In this document: one piece after another, positions 20,926-30,249 of the stretch
Layout: each line of letters begins with the position of its first letter
Position numbering within the stretch: position 1 is the first letter of the stretch
Assembly (NCBI GenBank): GCA_003427395.1
Contig: BFEA01000862.1
Coordinates: 201,945 to 232,380, forward strand
Reading direction: 5' to 3'
DNA length: 30,436 nt
From: Chara braunii
Lineage: Eukaryota; Streptophyta; Charophyceae; Charales; Characeae
Position numbers and translations under genes: made by a program
Notes under the pieces: generated by a model
Told to the model about the DNA's origin: nothing
The model's input: only the letters and a program-made list of their open reading frames with translations
Database searches by the model: none

Positions 20926-21448
20926 AATGAGAAAATTTTCCTTGAATTAAATAATCATTCTACAGTAAAACTACATTCTAAATTTGAAATTTTTATTCCT
21001 CTTAAAAAATGTCATTCCAATTTTAAAATTTTTCGTCTTAGTTGAAAACTTTCATTCCAAGAATGGGGTATCCCTTTTTATTTGAACTGCATGCTAGAGA
21101 TAGAATGAAATTATGGACGAGTTCCTGAAATATTTTAATTGGACTGTCATTCTAAAAAAGGATTTTCTGTCATAAATAGGTTAATCTAATCTTAAATTAG
21201 AAGATATTTGTAAGAGTAGGATGAAAGTCTAATTAAAACAGTTCATAAACTCGTTCAGACTTTCATTCCATCTAAAAGAAATAGATGTAGTTGGAAGAGA
21301 AAACTCATATTTAGACGGGAACTTGTCGAATTAAATTGAAAATTTTAGAATTGGACGAACGTTGGAATGATAATTTATAAATATGAAGCATTTTTTTTTT
21401 AATAGAATATTTTTTCAACTTCCATTTCTCGTAGGAATTTTTCTGTTA
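20926..21448 (+). mobile_element. CAACAG foldback MITE, copy 2
   Basis: The left end is degraded (AATGAGAAAATTTTCC against CAACAGAAAATTTTCC). The right end reads CGTAGGAATTTTTCTGTTA. It shares with the other copies AATTAAATAATCATTC, GGGTATCCC, GCATGCTAGAGAT and ACTCGT.CAGACTTTCATTCC. It splits the zinc-knuckle region of the LINE ORF1. No clean duplication is seen (AG and TA). Confidence 0.85.
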
Positions 21449-21694
21449 TACTAGTGGGACAGTTGTTATCCAGCGCTCGGGTCAGATCCGTTTGCAGATC
21501 AATCTACAAAAAAGTCACTTCCTACCCCTCCCTTCTCTAGCTTTGTCCCCCTGGTCAAACCCCGCCGTCTAGTGGATAAAATAGATTATAGAAGAAGGCA
21601 CAAGGAAAGTCTGGCGGACCCGGTTCCACTTCCAGTGCTATGGGCGGCAAACCTGCGGCTCACAATGAACTGAAGAAGCCAAGGAAGGATCATA

Positions 21695-22194
21695 CAACAA
21701 AAAAATTTCCCAGAATTAAATAATCATTCAATTTTAAAATTACATTTTAAATTTTAAATTTTCATTCCATCTTAAAAAATGTCATTCCAATTTTAAAATT
21801 TATCTTTTTACGTGAAAATTTTTCTTCCGATAATGGGGTATCCCTTCTTATTTGAACTTCATGCTAGAGATGTAATGAAAGTCTGCACGAGTTCATAAAA
21901 TATTTTAACTGGATTATCATTCTTAGTAAAAAAATTCAGTCTAAATGAGAAGATATTTGTTGCTGTAGAATGAAAGTGTAATTAAAACATTTCATAAACT
22001 CGTCTAGACTTTCATTCCATCTTGAACAAATAGATGTAGTTGGAAGGAAAATTCATATTTAGACGAGAACTTATCAAATACAAATGTAATTCTAGAATTG
22101 GACGAACATTGGAATGATAATTTATAAATATGAAGGATTTGTTTTTTTCAGAATATTTTTTCAACATTCATTTCTCATGGGAATTTTTATGTTG
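21695..22194 (+). mobile_element. CAACAG foldback MITE, copy 3
   Basis: Ends CAACAAAAAAATTTCCC and GGGAATTTTTATGTTG are inverted repeats, flanked by TA on both sides (21693-21694, 22195-22196). Interior words are as in the other copies. It is the third insertion into the same LINE ORF1, ~245 bp after copy 2. Confidence 0.9.
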
Positions 22195-23300
22195 TACGGA
22201 ATTGAAGGAAAAAATCCCGTCGCAAAATTCAGCTGAGTCGAAGAAAAAAAGTATGTTGCAAAATTCAGCATAATCTCAACAGTCAAGTAAGGTGTTTAAG
22301 GCCCCGTCGGCACAAGACTCAGAAAAGAGTGCCCACCCCCCCGAGTCCTCAAAAAACTCAGACATGAAAGAAGAGCACATAAGCCCGGTTAATAAGATCG
22401 ATATCAATGCGGTGGACGCAGACTCTTCGAGAGCTATGGAAGAAACCGTAAAGCGGAGTTGAGCAAAACCCACAAAAGGACCAAACTCCTCTCCCCTAAA
22501 GAAATTTCAGGTCTTCTCCGATTTTGGCTTAAATGAACAAAAAAATAAGGAGAAAGAATACTTAGATTCAAACCGGGACTCAAGGGATTCACTGAGAGTT
22601 TGCAGGAAAGGGGTAACATCGAGATCATTAACAGTAGCGGGGCCTGGTAAAACGCTCACCAAACAACAGATGACGCTGCCGCGTTTACTAATTCCAATCA
22701 TTTCTGTAGCGGGAGACAAGCAGGTGGTCTTTTTGACATAAACCAATGTGGTCAGCGAGGTCTCAATACCTTCCACTGCACTAGACACAAATGAGTGTCT
22801 GACAGAAACCTTCATCATTCAGAAGGTTAAGTCTATGATTCAATATGGGTTGTCGGTACGAATGATCCATAATCTCAATGTAGGGATCTACACGGTTGAG
22901 ATGGACAATGAGGCTTGTGCTCAATTGAACATTGCTTGTATGAAAGGGAAATTTGAGGACGTACAGATTCGGACGCTAGAACAAAATAGTTTTACTTGGA
23001 CTCCAATAATCCACCTGTCGTCCCCAATCAACGGGATCTTGAATAAGATGAAAATCACAAACGACATTTATGCGACTAAGCTCACAAATTGGTTGTTGAT
23101 TGCACCACGAAGGGAAGTTATCTTTGGGTCCTCCTTTTTGAGTTACCTGCGCCTCCCATGGGAAATCAAGAATACCAAAAGTAGGGGAAGCGCAGGTAAG
23201 AATCTTAAGGTCTCTAAGGCCTCCTGGGACTCTCCGTCCTCTCAGACTCCTCACCCACATCGCAACCGGATCCAATAGTCCGCCCGTGCTTCAGGGGTAA

Positions 23301-24752
23301 ATGCCCCTAAAGCACAAAATTAACATTACTGCGTGGAATGTCTGTGGTTCGTGTGACACTGGAACAAGGTAGAAAAGGGACCGGCTGAAGACTTGAATGC
23401 AAGAAAAAAACACACACATCATATGTATCTAGGAATCCAAACTTAATGAAGATCGCATTAATGAGGTGAGGAATTGTTGGACTGGTTCACAATATTGGTC
23501 GCCTGCTCAGGAAATAAGAGGTGGAGTGGGAATCCTTTGGACTGGATCGCGGACCTGTGGGGTCGTTGGGTCTGGGTACAATTCGAAATTTTGGAGGAAA
23601 TTTGGATAGTCGTATCAGTCTATGTCCCCACTATCTATAATGAAAGATTAAACTTCTTGTCATAGCTGTCGGCCATTCTATCGTACAACTCTAATCTGCT
23701 TATCGCAACTGATTGGAACACGGTTCTAAACCCAGGACTAGACTCACCAGTAGCAGAAGTTGTGCGAGCAGACGAACGTCTGCTCCTTGCGTTCATGGAA
23801 TCCCATCAATTAGTCGACGTCTATCGAACCTTTCATCCCGGCTTAAAAGAGTATACCTGGTATGGATCCCAGTCCCTTCCGATACGAAGAAGATTTGACT
23901 TGTTTTTAGGTAGAGGTACAGTATGCGACATATGTATAAAAGTGGAACTGGGCACATCCTCAATATCTGATCATTGTCGGGTAACAACGAAATTTGATGC
24001 CAAAGATCCTTCTAATGTTGCCAAATCTCTATTTCGCTTCAAGGTGGAACATCTTAAAGATAATAACTTGCTAATTTGGGCTAAGAAGCATTGGGATAAA
24101 TGATAGAAAGCAAGAGGTTTTTTTTCCTGACGTGGAATCATGGTTCGACACATGTATGAATATAATGAAAAATTATTTCGAGTTTTTTTTCTCGAAGTAA
24201 GACAATTGAAGGGAATGCGATTGAATAAAGATGGGTTTAAAAAATCAGAGAAGCAGAGAATAACTTTGGGAAGCACCCGGTGGCTGATGAATATTGGTCC
24301 GCAACTCGAAAAAGAGCCTTGACCGAGCTAAACAACCTAGAAATAACCCAAGAAGAAAAATGGAAGGATTGGCTCCACCAAAAAGGGATTATCTCAAGTG
24401 ACAGACTGGACAAAGAAACATTCCAAGGATTACTTTTGCAGAAAACCAAACCACTAATTAGGGAATTATCTCACCCTTTCGTAATTTCTGCACCTACCAA
24501 ATCAGACCCATAGGATATGTGTGAAAATGCAGAAATGTACTTTGAAGATATTCTTACTACAAGAAGACTTTCAGACTCTTTTTCCACGGATTTAAGGGAA
24601 AGCTTTGCCTTTTGGGCTAGGTCAAGTGTCCAACTTCCCACAGAGGGGAGACTGGATTTGGACCGACCCTTTACGGTAGAAGAAGTCGAACGTGCAGCCG
24701 AAAAGATGACATCAGGGAAATGTCGTGACTTTGATGGTTTGTCAGTAGAAAT
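23301..24752 (+). pseudogene. LINE ORF2: endonuclease and start of reverse transcriptase, broken
   Basis: ORF2 starts MPLKHKINITAWNVCGS at 23301, 22 bp after the ORF1 stop. The endonuclease domain shows WNVCG (23334), ESKL with the catalytic E (23433), GRWVWVQFEILEEIWIV then SVYVPT in a shifted frame (23560-23630), TDWN (23708-23719), and SISDHCRV (23960-23980) with the catalytic SDH. Stops occur at several points and frameshifts near 23540 and 24100. From 24280 the linker to the reverse transcriptase reads ADEYWSATRKRALTELNNLE, with a stop at 24511. It then has the N-terminal RT signature PFTVEEVERAAEKMTSGKC followed by DGLSVE at 24733-24750, the usual 'GK.PG.DGL..E' motif with PG replaced by DF. 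The RT is cut two bases later by LTR copy 3, and no later RT motif is present in the window. The element is dead. Confidence 0.88.
24747..24752. repeat. Target duplication AGAAAT, left copy, for LTR copy 3
   Basis: AGAAAT here and at 28342-28347 lies exactly next to the LTR ends predicted independently from alignment of three LTR copies (TGTCGAGC at 24753 and TTTCCA ending 28341). Such 4-6 bp duplications are typical of LTR retrotransposon integration. Confidence 0.7.
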
Positions 24753-25402
24753 TGTCGAGCGCATCGGGCGTGCCTTTTTCACAAAGTGGGGGAGCCCTCA
24801 CGGCCATGTCACACAGGATTTTAACGAAACAAAAGAAAAACAAGAGAAAACTCGGGAACGGCACATAATTAACATTATGATAGTGAATCGCCGAGACGAG
24901 CGCGGTCACGTTGTTCCTTCACCGCTCTTGTCGGGTGCTCCAGCTGTACATTTCGCGGTCCCCTACGACAGGATAGGTTCCCGCGGGGCATAAACTTTCT
25001 TTCCCTAAGGGGCTGTCACCACCCTTAGGGGCGTATCCCTATCGAGCTACTGACCCATGTGCGGAAGCTTTTAGATCCAATTGCAAAGGTAGGTCAGCCG
25101 AGCGTGTTTGCTCGTTTGCTATGATATAGATACGCTTGGTTAACGCCAAGCGAACCCGAACGTCGTATAATCTAGGGCGTTGATCTCCTGGGTACAGGGC
25201 AAGCGTCGGTCGATTATGACAGTCTCAACCAAGCGTGAAGCCTAAAATTTAATCCTAGCCCCTTAGATACACAATCAAAAGAAAGTTGTAACAATTACAC
25301 ATAGTTACATCAAAAGAAGTCGACCATAGTCGACACGAGTATATATCCAATCTGAAATGATAGCGGGAAAAAAATCAAAATCATCATTTGATGCATCCAA
25401 TA

Positions 25403-25923
25403 CAGAGAAAAATTCCCACGATAAATGAAAGTTGAAAAAATATTCTATAAAAAAAAAATCCTTCATATTTATAAATTATCATTCCAATGTTCGTCCAATT
25501 CTAAAATTTTCAATTTTATTGGATAAGTTTCCAACTAAATAAGAGTTTTCCCTTCCAACAACATCTATTTGTTCAAGATGGAATAAAAGTCTGGACGAGT
25601 TTATGAAATATTTTAATTAAATTTTCTTTTTATTCCAACAAATATCTTCTAATTTAGATTGGATTAATGTATTTATGACTGAAAATCCTTACTTAGTATG
25701 AGAATCCAATTAAAATATTTCATGAACTCATCCAGACTTTCATTCCATCTCTAGCATGCAGTCCAAATAAGAAGGGATACCCTATTCTTGGAATGAAAGT
25801 TTGCAAGTAAGATGAAAAATTTTAAAATTGGAATGACATTTTTTAAGATGGAATAAAAATTTGAAATTTAGATTGTAATTTTAGTATAGAATGATTATTC
25901 AATTCTGAAAATTTTTTCCGTTG
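25403..25923 (-). mobile_element. CAACAG foldback MITE, copy 4, nested in LTR copy 3
   Basis: Ends CAGAGAAAAATTCCC and ..TTTTTTCCGTTG, flanked by TA (25401-25402, 25924-25925). LTR copy 1 provides the empty site: around 2759 it reads GATCTTGG-TT-TATTGGATG with a single TA, where copy 3 (minus) reads GATCTTGTGTTA, then the MITE, then TATTGGATGCATC. This proves insertion with a 2-bp duplication and dates it after the LTR insertion. Confidence 0.93.
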
Positions 25924-28192
25924 TAACACAAGATCAAAATAAAATCCGACCAACCCGGGTCGAATTCTATGAAACAATCATACAACTGCCAACAAGGAGT
26001 TGGCTACTGACAATAACATTGATGCAGCGGACAAGGTAATCGGCTATTTTAGCTTTGACTTGATGAGACGCACTGCCTAAGTTATTTATTACATCATACC
26101 GCTGACCTAAGATTAGACACGCATTCCCGTCTTCATACGTTTCCAATCTTATTGCATGACAAACTACTTTGCGAACGATTCTTAATCAGGTGCATTGCTT
26201 AATGTGTTGCATGTCTCTCCTTCAAGGAAGTGGTATGGGATACTCCTCGTCCGAGCACAAGACTCGGATCTCAGAAGTTGGGCAGTCACCACCAAATCGG
26301 TAAAGTATCCCCTGGTAGAACGGTCCGCTCTGGGTCGATAACAGGGTCGGCTCCTGAAGCAAAGAACCCCCGCCCCAGATATTTCCTAGAGATAAAGGAT
26401 GTGTCGACTGCGAGTAGCTTTTAGTTATTTTTACATCTCATGAGTTCAGGGTACCTTCAACGACAAAAGTTCGAGGAGATAAAGAATGAGAATTTGGACA
26501 GGTACAAGTAGATAAGGTCGTTCGAGATAGAACGGATAATTCTCGAAAAAACGCTGAGTCTTTTTGACCTTACCTGCTTTATTTCAATCGAGTTCATTTC
26601 ACGATATGCACTGAATTAGTAAGTCTTTTTAACAAGCAGGCAGGCGAAAGGCAGAAAGAGGACAATCTTTTCATTAAACTTCATTGTGAGTATCCTTCTA
26701 CCTACCTGCACAACACGCAACGACAACAAGTTCAAAAGAAAACAATACCATCTCAAACTCAAGTCAGTTTTTTTCATCCACATGCATGACTCGCACAACT
26801 TTCCTCTACCTTTCTTTCGAATATTCAAAACAACAAGGTCAAGCAAAGTGTCGGTTCACACAGGTGTGAAGGGATATCCGAGTCATTCAACTGACTGAGC
26901 TAGAGTGAAGTTTGAATCCGCTCACTCAAGAAAGCTGAGTAATATGCCAAAAAAAAAGAAATAACCATCGTTGAATATGAAATATACGGCTCACAACTCC
27001 ACAAGTTGTGGCCTTGCTCCTGAGCCACGATCCACGTCCTCCACCAAGTGCCCAAGTGAGCAAGAGTCGGGTCCATTGGGAGAACTCAAGTGGGATAACC
27101 CTCCAGGAGGGTGCTCCAAAGAATAAGTCTCACGTCTTTTCAACATCCCGGACAGTCCCAACGCAACCCCCGATTGTGGTTCCAACGACACCACATCCTC
27201 TAAGGACAGTCCCAATCAACTGCAAGTCCACGCCACCTCCAATCACCATGTCCGCTCACAATAGCCACACCAACATGCCGGTCCCGATCACAACAACCAG
27301 TCCCACCAAGTCCCAACATGGTCCCAGATGGTCCCAATGTAGTTCCATACCATCGCCGCAATACCAGATGGTTCAGAACTCAAAACCGCTTCAAGTAACA
27401 CTGTGCGTCGCGAAAAAAATAAAGGTGGCCCTTGCTTAAAACCGCATGTGTAGCGTGCCCCAATAGCCACCGGGTGCACTCACTCCAAGCTGTATCGCCG
27501 GTCCACATACCAATGCTGCATATACCCAACTGTGTACCAGCATTAGCCCAACCTTTACATCATGCTGAAATTTGCCATAACCGTTGCGCACCACAAAAAT
27601 AAAAGCGGAACTATCGTTCGCCGCGCCGTAAATTCGACAGCATAACTGCCCTGCTGAATACGTTGCCGTTACCATGTTGTCGAACGGACAGCACTTCCCC
27701 ATAAAAAAAACTCTCGCCGAGTCAAAATTCCGGCAGCATAGCCCCACCGAATATACTGCAGTTGTCGTGCCGCTGATTGAACAACACCTCTCAACACTCA
27801 CGTTAAAAACGATATAGCCAACTCACGGCAAATTCAACAACACCGTCCCTTAAGAAGGTTTTAACGCTGTGGCGACAGTCCGGTAGCATTTCCCCCACCA
27901 TGTTGCCGTCGTACCGAAGTCCCTGTAGCATTACTCTACAAAATGAGGTGCCGCCTGCCGCACCGTCCGCTTTTGACGCAAGTCGACGACCCAAGTACCA
28001 GCACAGGGGTGGGGCAGAGAGCCTCTAGCCCTTCGCTATAACTGCCTCCCTTCTCCTCCTCTAACTTTCTAAAGAACTCCAACAACACCTCCACCAGCAG
28101 CACCACCCCACAATAGCAGCCAACCAGCATTCACTCAAGTGAATGGCCCAACAGCACTGGCACAAGTGTGAGGCTGTTGGGTGGAATGCTAG

Positions 28193-28200
28193 CTTTTATA
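28193..28200 (-). promoter_or_regulatory. TATA box of LTR copy 3
   Basis: TATAAAAG on the minus strand, 141 bp from the LTR start, preceded by GGCTGGC-like text and the conserved ATCAAGGGCCAGGAGC motif. Same placement as in copies 1 and 2. Confidence 0.6.
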
Positions 28201-28341
28201 GCCAGCTGAAGGCATGTGGGCAGCTGCCTTGCCCACAACCAGGCAAAAATTCGTCAGTGCTCCTGGCCCTTGATCTAAATCAACGGCCAAGAGCTTTGTG
28301 CCTTGGTTTTCCCCTAGGGAAACTAAGGTCATCAATTTCCA

Positions 28342-28347
28342 AGAAAT
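28342..28347. repeat. Target duplication AGAAAT, right copy, for LTR copy 3
   Basis: Mate of 24747-24752. The 27 bases that follow (28348-28374) would be the next part of the interrupted LINE reverse transcriptase, but they are too short and too altered to confirm it. Confidence 0.65.
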
Positions 28348-28374
28348 TACCATTTCATCAAAATTGATATTTTT

Positions 28375-29392
28375 CTAGGTTGCCAATGGTCCGGAGACCG
28401 GACGTCTCCCCCGGACGTCAGGTACCCTCGTCGTCCGGATTTCCGGACGATGACTTTTTGGCATTAAGAAAAAAAAAGAAAAAAAAAATCACAGTGTTGC
28501 GCATGCCCTAGAGACCCCCCACAAAACAATTCAGATTTTTCTGAGCATTTGGTGATAGGGCAACAGAAAATTTTCCTAGAATTAAATAATCATTTAATAG
28601 TAAAATAACAATCTAAATTGCAAATTTTTATTCCGTCTTAAAAAATGTCATTCCAATTTAAAAAAAAATTATCTTACTTGCAAACTTTCATTCTCAAAAT
28701 AGGGTATCCCTTCTTATTTGGACTGCATGCTAGAGATGGAATGAAAGTCTGGATGAGTTCATGAAATGTTTTAATTGACTGTCATTCTAAGTAAGGATTT
28801 TCAGTCATAAATATGTTAATATAATCTAAATTAGAAGATATTTGTTGTAGTAGAATGAAAATTTAATTAAATCATTTCATAAACTCGTCCAGACGTTCAT
28901 TCCATCTTGAACAAATAAATGTAGTTGGAAGGGAAAGCTCATATTTATATAAGAACTTATCAAATAAAACAAGAAATTTTAGAATTAGGCGAACATTGGA
29001 ATGATAATTTATAAATACGAAGGATTTTTTGTTTATGGAATTTCATTTCAACTTTCATTTCTCGTGTGAATTTTTCAGTCGGGTGGTATTTGGGGGGGGG
29101 GAGGGGGGTACGATGGGTTTTGGTGGGGATTGGAGGGGTATAGGTGGGGATTAGAATCTTTGAAGATTTTTATTTTTTATTATACTGGACCAAATGATCC
29201 AAACGTTTTGTGACGTACACCTAATGCAAGGTGGAAGTCTCATGATTTTTTTCAAAAAAAGAAAGGTTTTTTTTTTTTTTTTTTTTTCCCGCTAGGTCGG
29301 ATATACCCTGTCCGTTCCGACGTCCGACCGGACGTCTGGTCGGACATCCCGGACGTTCAGGGGGGTCCCGGCCGTCCGATCCAACAACCTAG
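28375..29392. mobile_element. CCGGACGTC-ended MITE-like element
   Basis: Starts CTAGGTTGCCAATGGTCCGG and ends ..GTCCGATCCAACAACCTAG, inverted with the start. Each ~80-100-bp end is packed with CCGGACGTC, GTCCGG and CGGAC words, then passes into an A-run (28470-28488) and a T-run (29266-29287). The flanks ATATTTTT and TCATTTTT agree at six of eight positions, compatible with an old 8-bp duplication. The CTAGG terminus is shared with the CCCGGG family (11789, 17644), so both may use related transposases. A CAACAG MITE (28561-29081) lies inside. No transposase. Confidence 0.75.
28561..29081 (+). mobile_element. CAACAG foldback MITE, copy 5, nested
   Basis: Starts CAACAGAAAATTTTCC and ends ..GTGTGAATTTTTCAGTCG (degraded inverse). 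It is flanked by GG on both sides (28559-28560, 29082-29083). Interior words match the other four copies. Next to it is a G-run (29091-29107). Confidence 0.88.
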
Positions 29393-29401
29393 TCATTTTT
29401 T

Positions 29402-29670
29402 ATTTTTTGAGCAAAATTGAAAGCGAGTTTGTTGGTCGAAAACTCATCAAAATTTGTTGTTTCTGAGGGTCCAGCGTTTGTAAAATGCTGGACCCCTGGA
29501 TGTACATGGACCTAGTTGAGACCAGGCACCTCTAGGAAGGACTGCCTGGAGGTACCTGGTATCAAGCTAGGTCCATATACAGCCAGGGGGTCCACCGCTG
29601 GACCCTCAGCAACAACAAATTTTGACGAGTTTTCGGCCAAAAAACTCGTTTTCAATTTCATTCAAAAAAT
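29402..29670. repeat. Long near-perfect inverted repeat (hairpin), ~130-bp arms
   Basis: The sequence from ATTTTTTGAGCAAAATTGAA to about 29535 is the reverse complement, with few mismatches and small indels, of about 29540-29670. Shared words in the arms are TCAAAATTTGTTGTT, CTGAGGGTCCAGCG, GGACCTAG and CCAGG.ACCTC.AGG. There is almost no loop, and the centre is near 29537. Its transcript would fold into a ~130-bp stem, as expected for an inverted-repeat small-RNA locus, a young MIRNA-like hairpin, or a foldback transposon. There is no clear target duplication. Confidence 0.9.
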
Positions 29671-30142
29671 AAAAGATGTTTATATTGATGAAATGGCAGT
29701 TAAGAGTACTTGGCCATTTTTCCAGGCTAGGTGCTCCTGGAAATGGTTGTATTCAGCCATTTCGAAGTTGCATGTTCAACTGAACAGATGCAGTTACATC
29801 AGCCCCTAAAACCTTTTAGGGGATGCACCTGTTCCACGACCGCGGCCACGTACGTGGCCATTACTTTTTTTTTTTTACTTCTTTTCCTTTCTTTCCTTTT
29901 TTTTTTCCCTACCTACCCCCTCGTTTTTCTGTGCAGGGGCAACTCATTTTTCGAAACGAGTTGCCTCCCTTATCATTTCACAAAATCGAACTAAAGTCAA
30001 AATCAATAGGGTCTTCTTTCCCCTGCCCGCGCCTATATCTGGCGCATAATAGGTGTCTGATACAGGCGCACGATTCAAGGGAAAGAAAAGCTTGTCTTTC
30101 TGTTGGCTGGTACTGTCGTGAAACCAACGGCCGCCCGATAAG

Positions 30143-30144
<2 letters not shown>
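29671..30144. other. Unassigned DNA with several short palindromes
   Basis: 29744-29785 resembles the block just upstream of LTR copies 1 and 2. CCCCTAAAACCTTTTAGGGG (29803-29822) is a perfect 9-bp-arm palindrome. GGCCACGTACGTGGCC (29844-29859) is a perfect 16-bp palindrome. GGCAACTC (about 29939-29946) pairs with GAGTTGCC (about 29958-29965). T-rich runs lie between these. No gene is recognised. Confidence 0.45.

Positions 30145-30191
<47 letters not shown>
30145..30191. repeat. (CT)n microsatellite
   Basis: About 23 uninterrupted CT units, followed by CACCTTGCAG, which resembles a splice acceptor but has no supported exon after it. Confidence 0.97.
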
Positions 30192-30194
<3 letters not shown>

Positions 30195-30249
30195 TTGCAG
30201 ATAGTCCCTCGTAACTCAAGTACAAGGTCCCTAAACCCGCGTGTAGCCT

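Larger units (their letters stand above)
19601..23278 (+). pseudogene. LINE ORF1 (RNA-binding/zinc-knuckle type), broken and interrupted three times
   Basis: The reading starts MEHYLPNLHAGLETERD at 19601. It continues with a stop at 19742, LVHIYSWYESGDMIL, a frameshift near 19965, then VEWLRQ and KVTIELKGKSYEITFHPWMD up to 20211. After a MITE it resumes at 20731 with GRVVKVHPFEKFNEE, FDLEPLLEFHLKKRL and IFATTPWCELCRM. This ends in a CxxC that looks like the start of a zinc knuckle and is cut by a second MITE (20926-21448). DSCYPALG and a basic, proline-rich part follow to 21694; a third MITE intervenes. The C-terminal part runs from 22195, with stops at about 22456 and 22740, to the stop at 23276-23278. 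The strand, the position before an endonuclease-bearing ORF2, and the VKVHP...F/ATTPWCxxC word order support an ORF1 of a plant-type LINE. Confidence 0.7.
24753..28341 (-). mobile_element. Diverged long LTR, copy 3, inserted in the LINE
   Basis: On the minus strand it starts TGGAAATTGATGACC (28341) and ends GATGCGCTCGACA (24753). It carries all landmarks in the order of copy 1: the ATCAAGGGCCAGGAGC motif, TATA box, G-rich units (27960-27450), the segment with GGGACTGTCC words (27370-27020), the CTTGACC/GTGTGAACC block (26940-26600), the GCGGGGGTTCTTTG block (26400-26230), and the GGTGGTGACAGCCCC block (25290-24940). The only large difference from copy 1 is the MITE at 25403-25923. No coding domain is inside, so this is a solo LTR left by recombination, or an LTR-only derivative. 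Confidence 0.75.

Noticed and set aside
28348-28374. Continuation of the LINE reverse transcriptase after LTR copy 3
   Set aside because: Only 27 bp remain before the next element, and neither frame gives a convincing RT motif, so I do not annotate it as coding.
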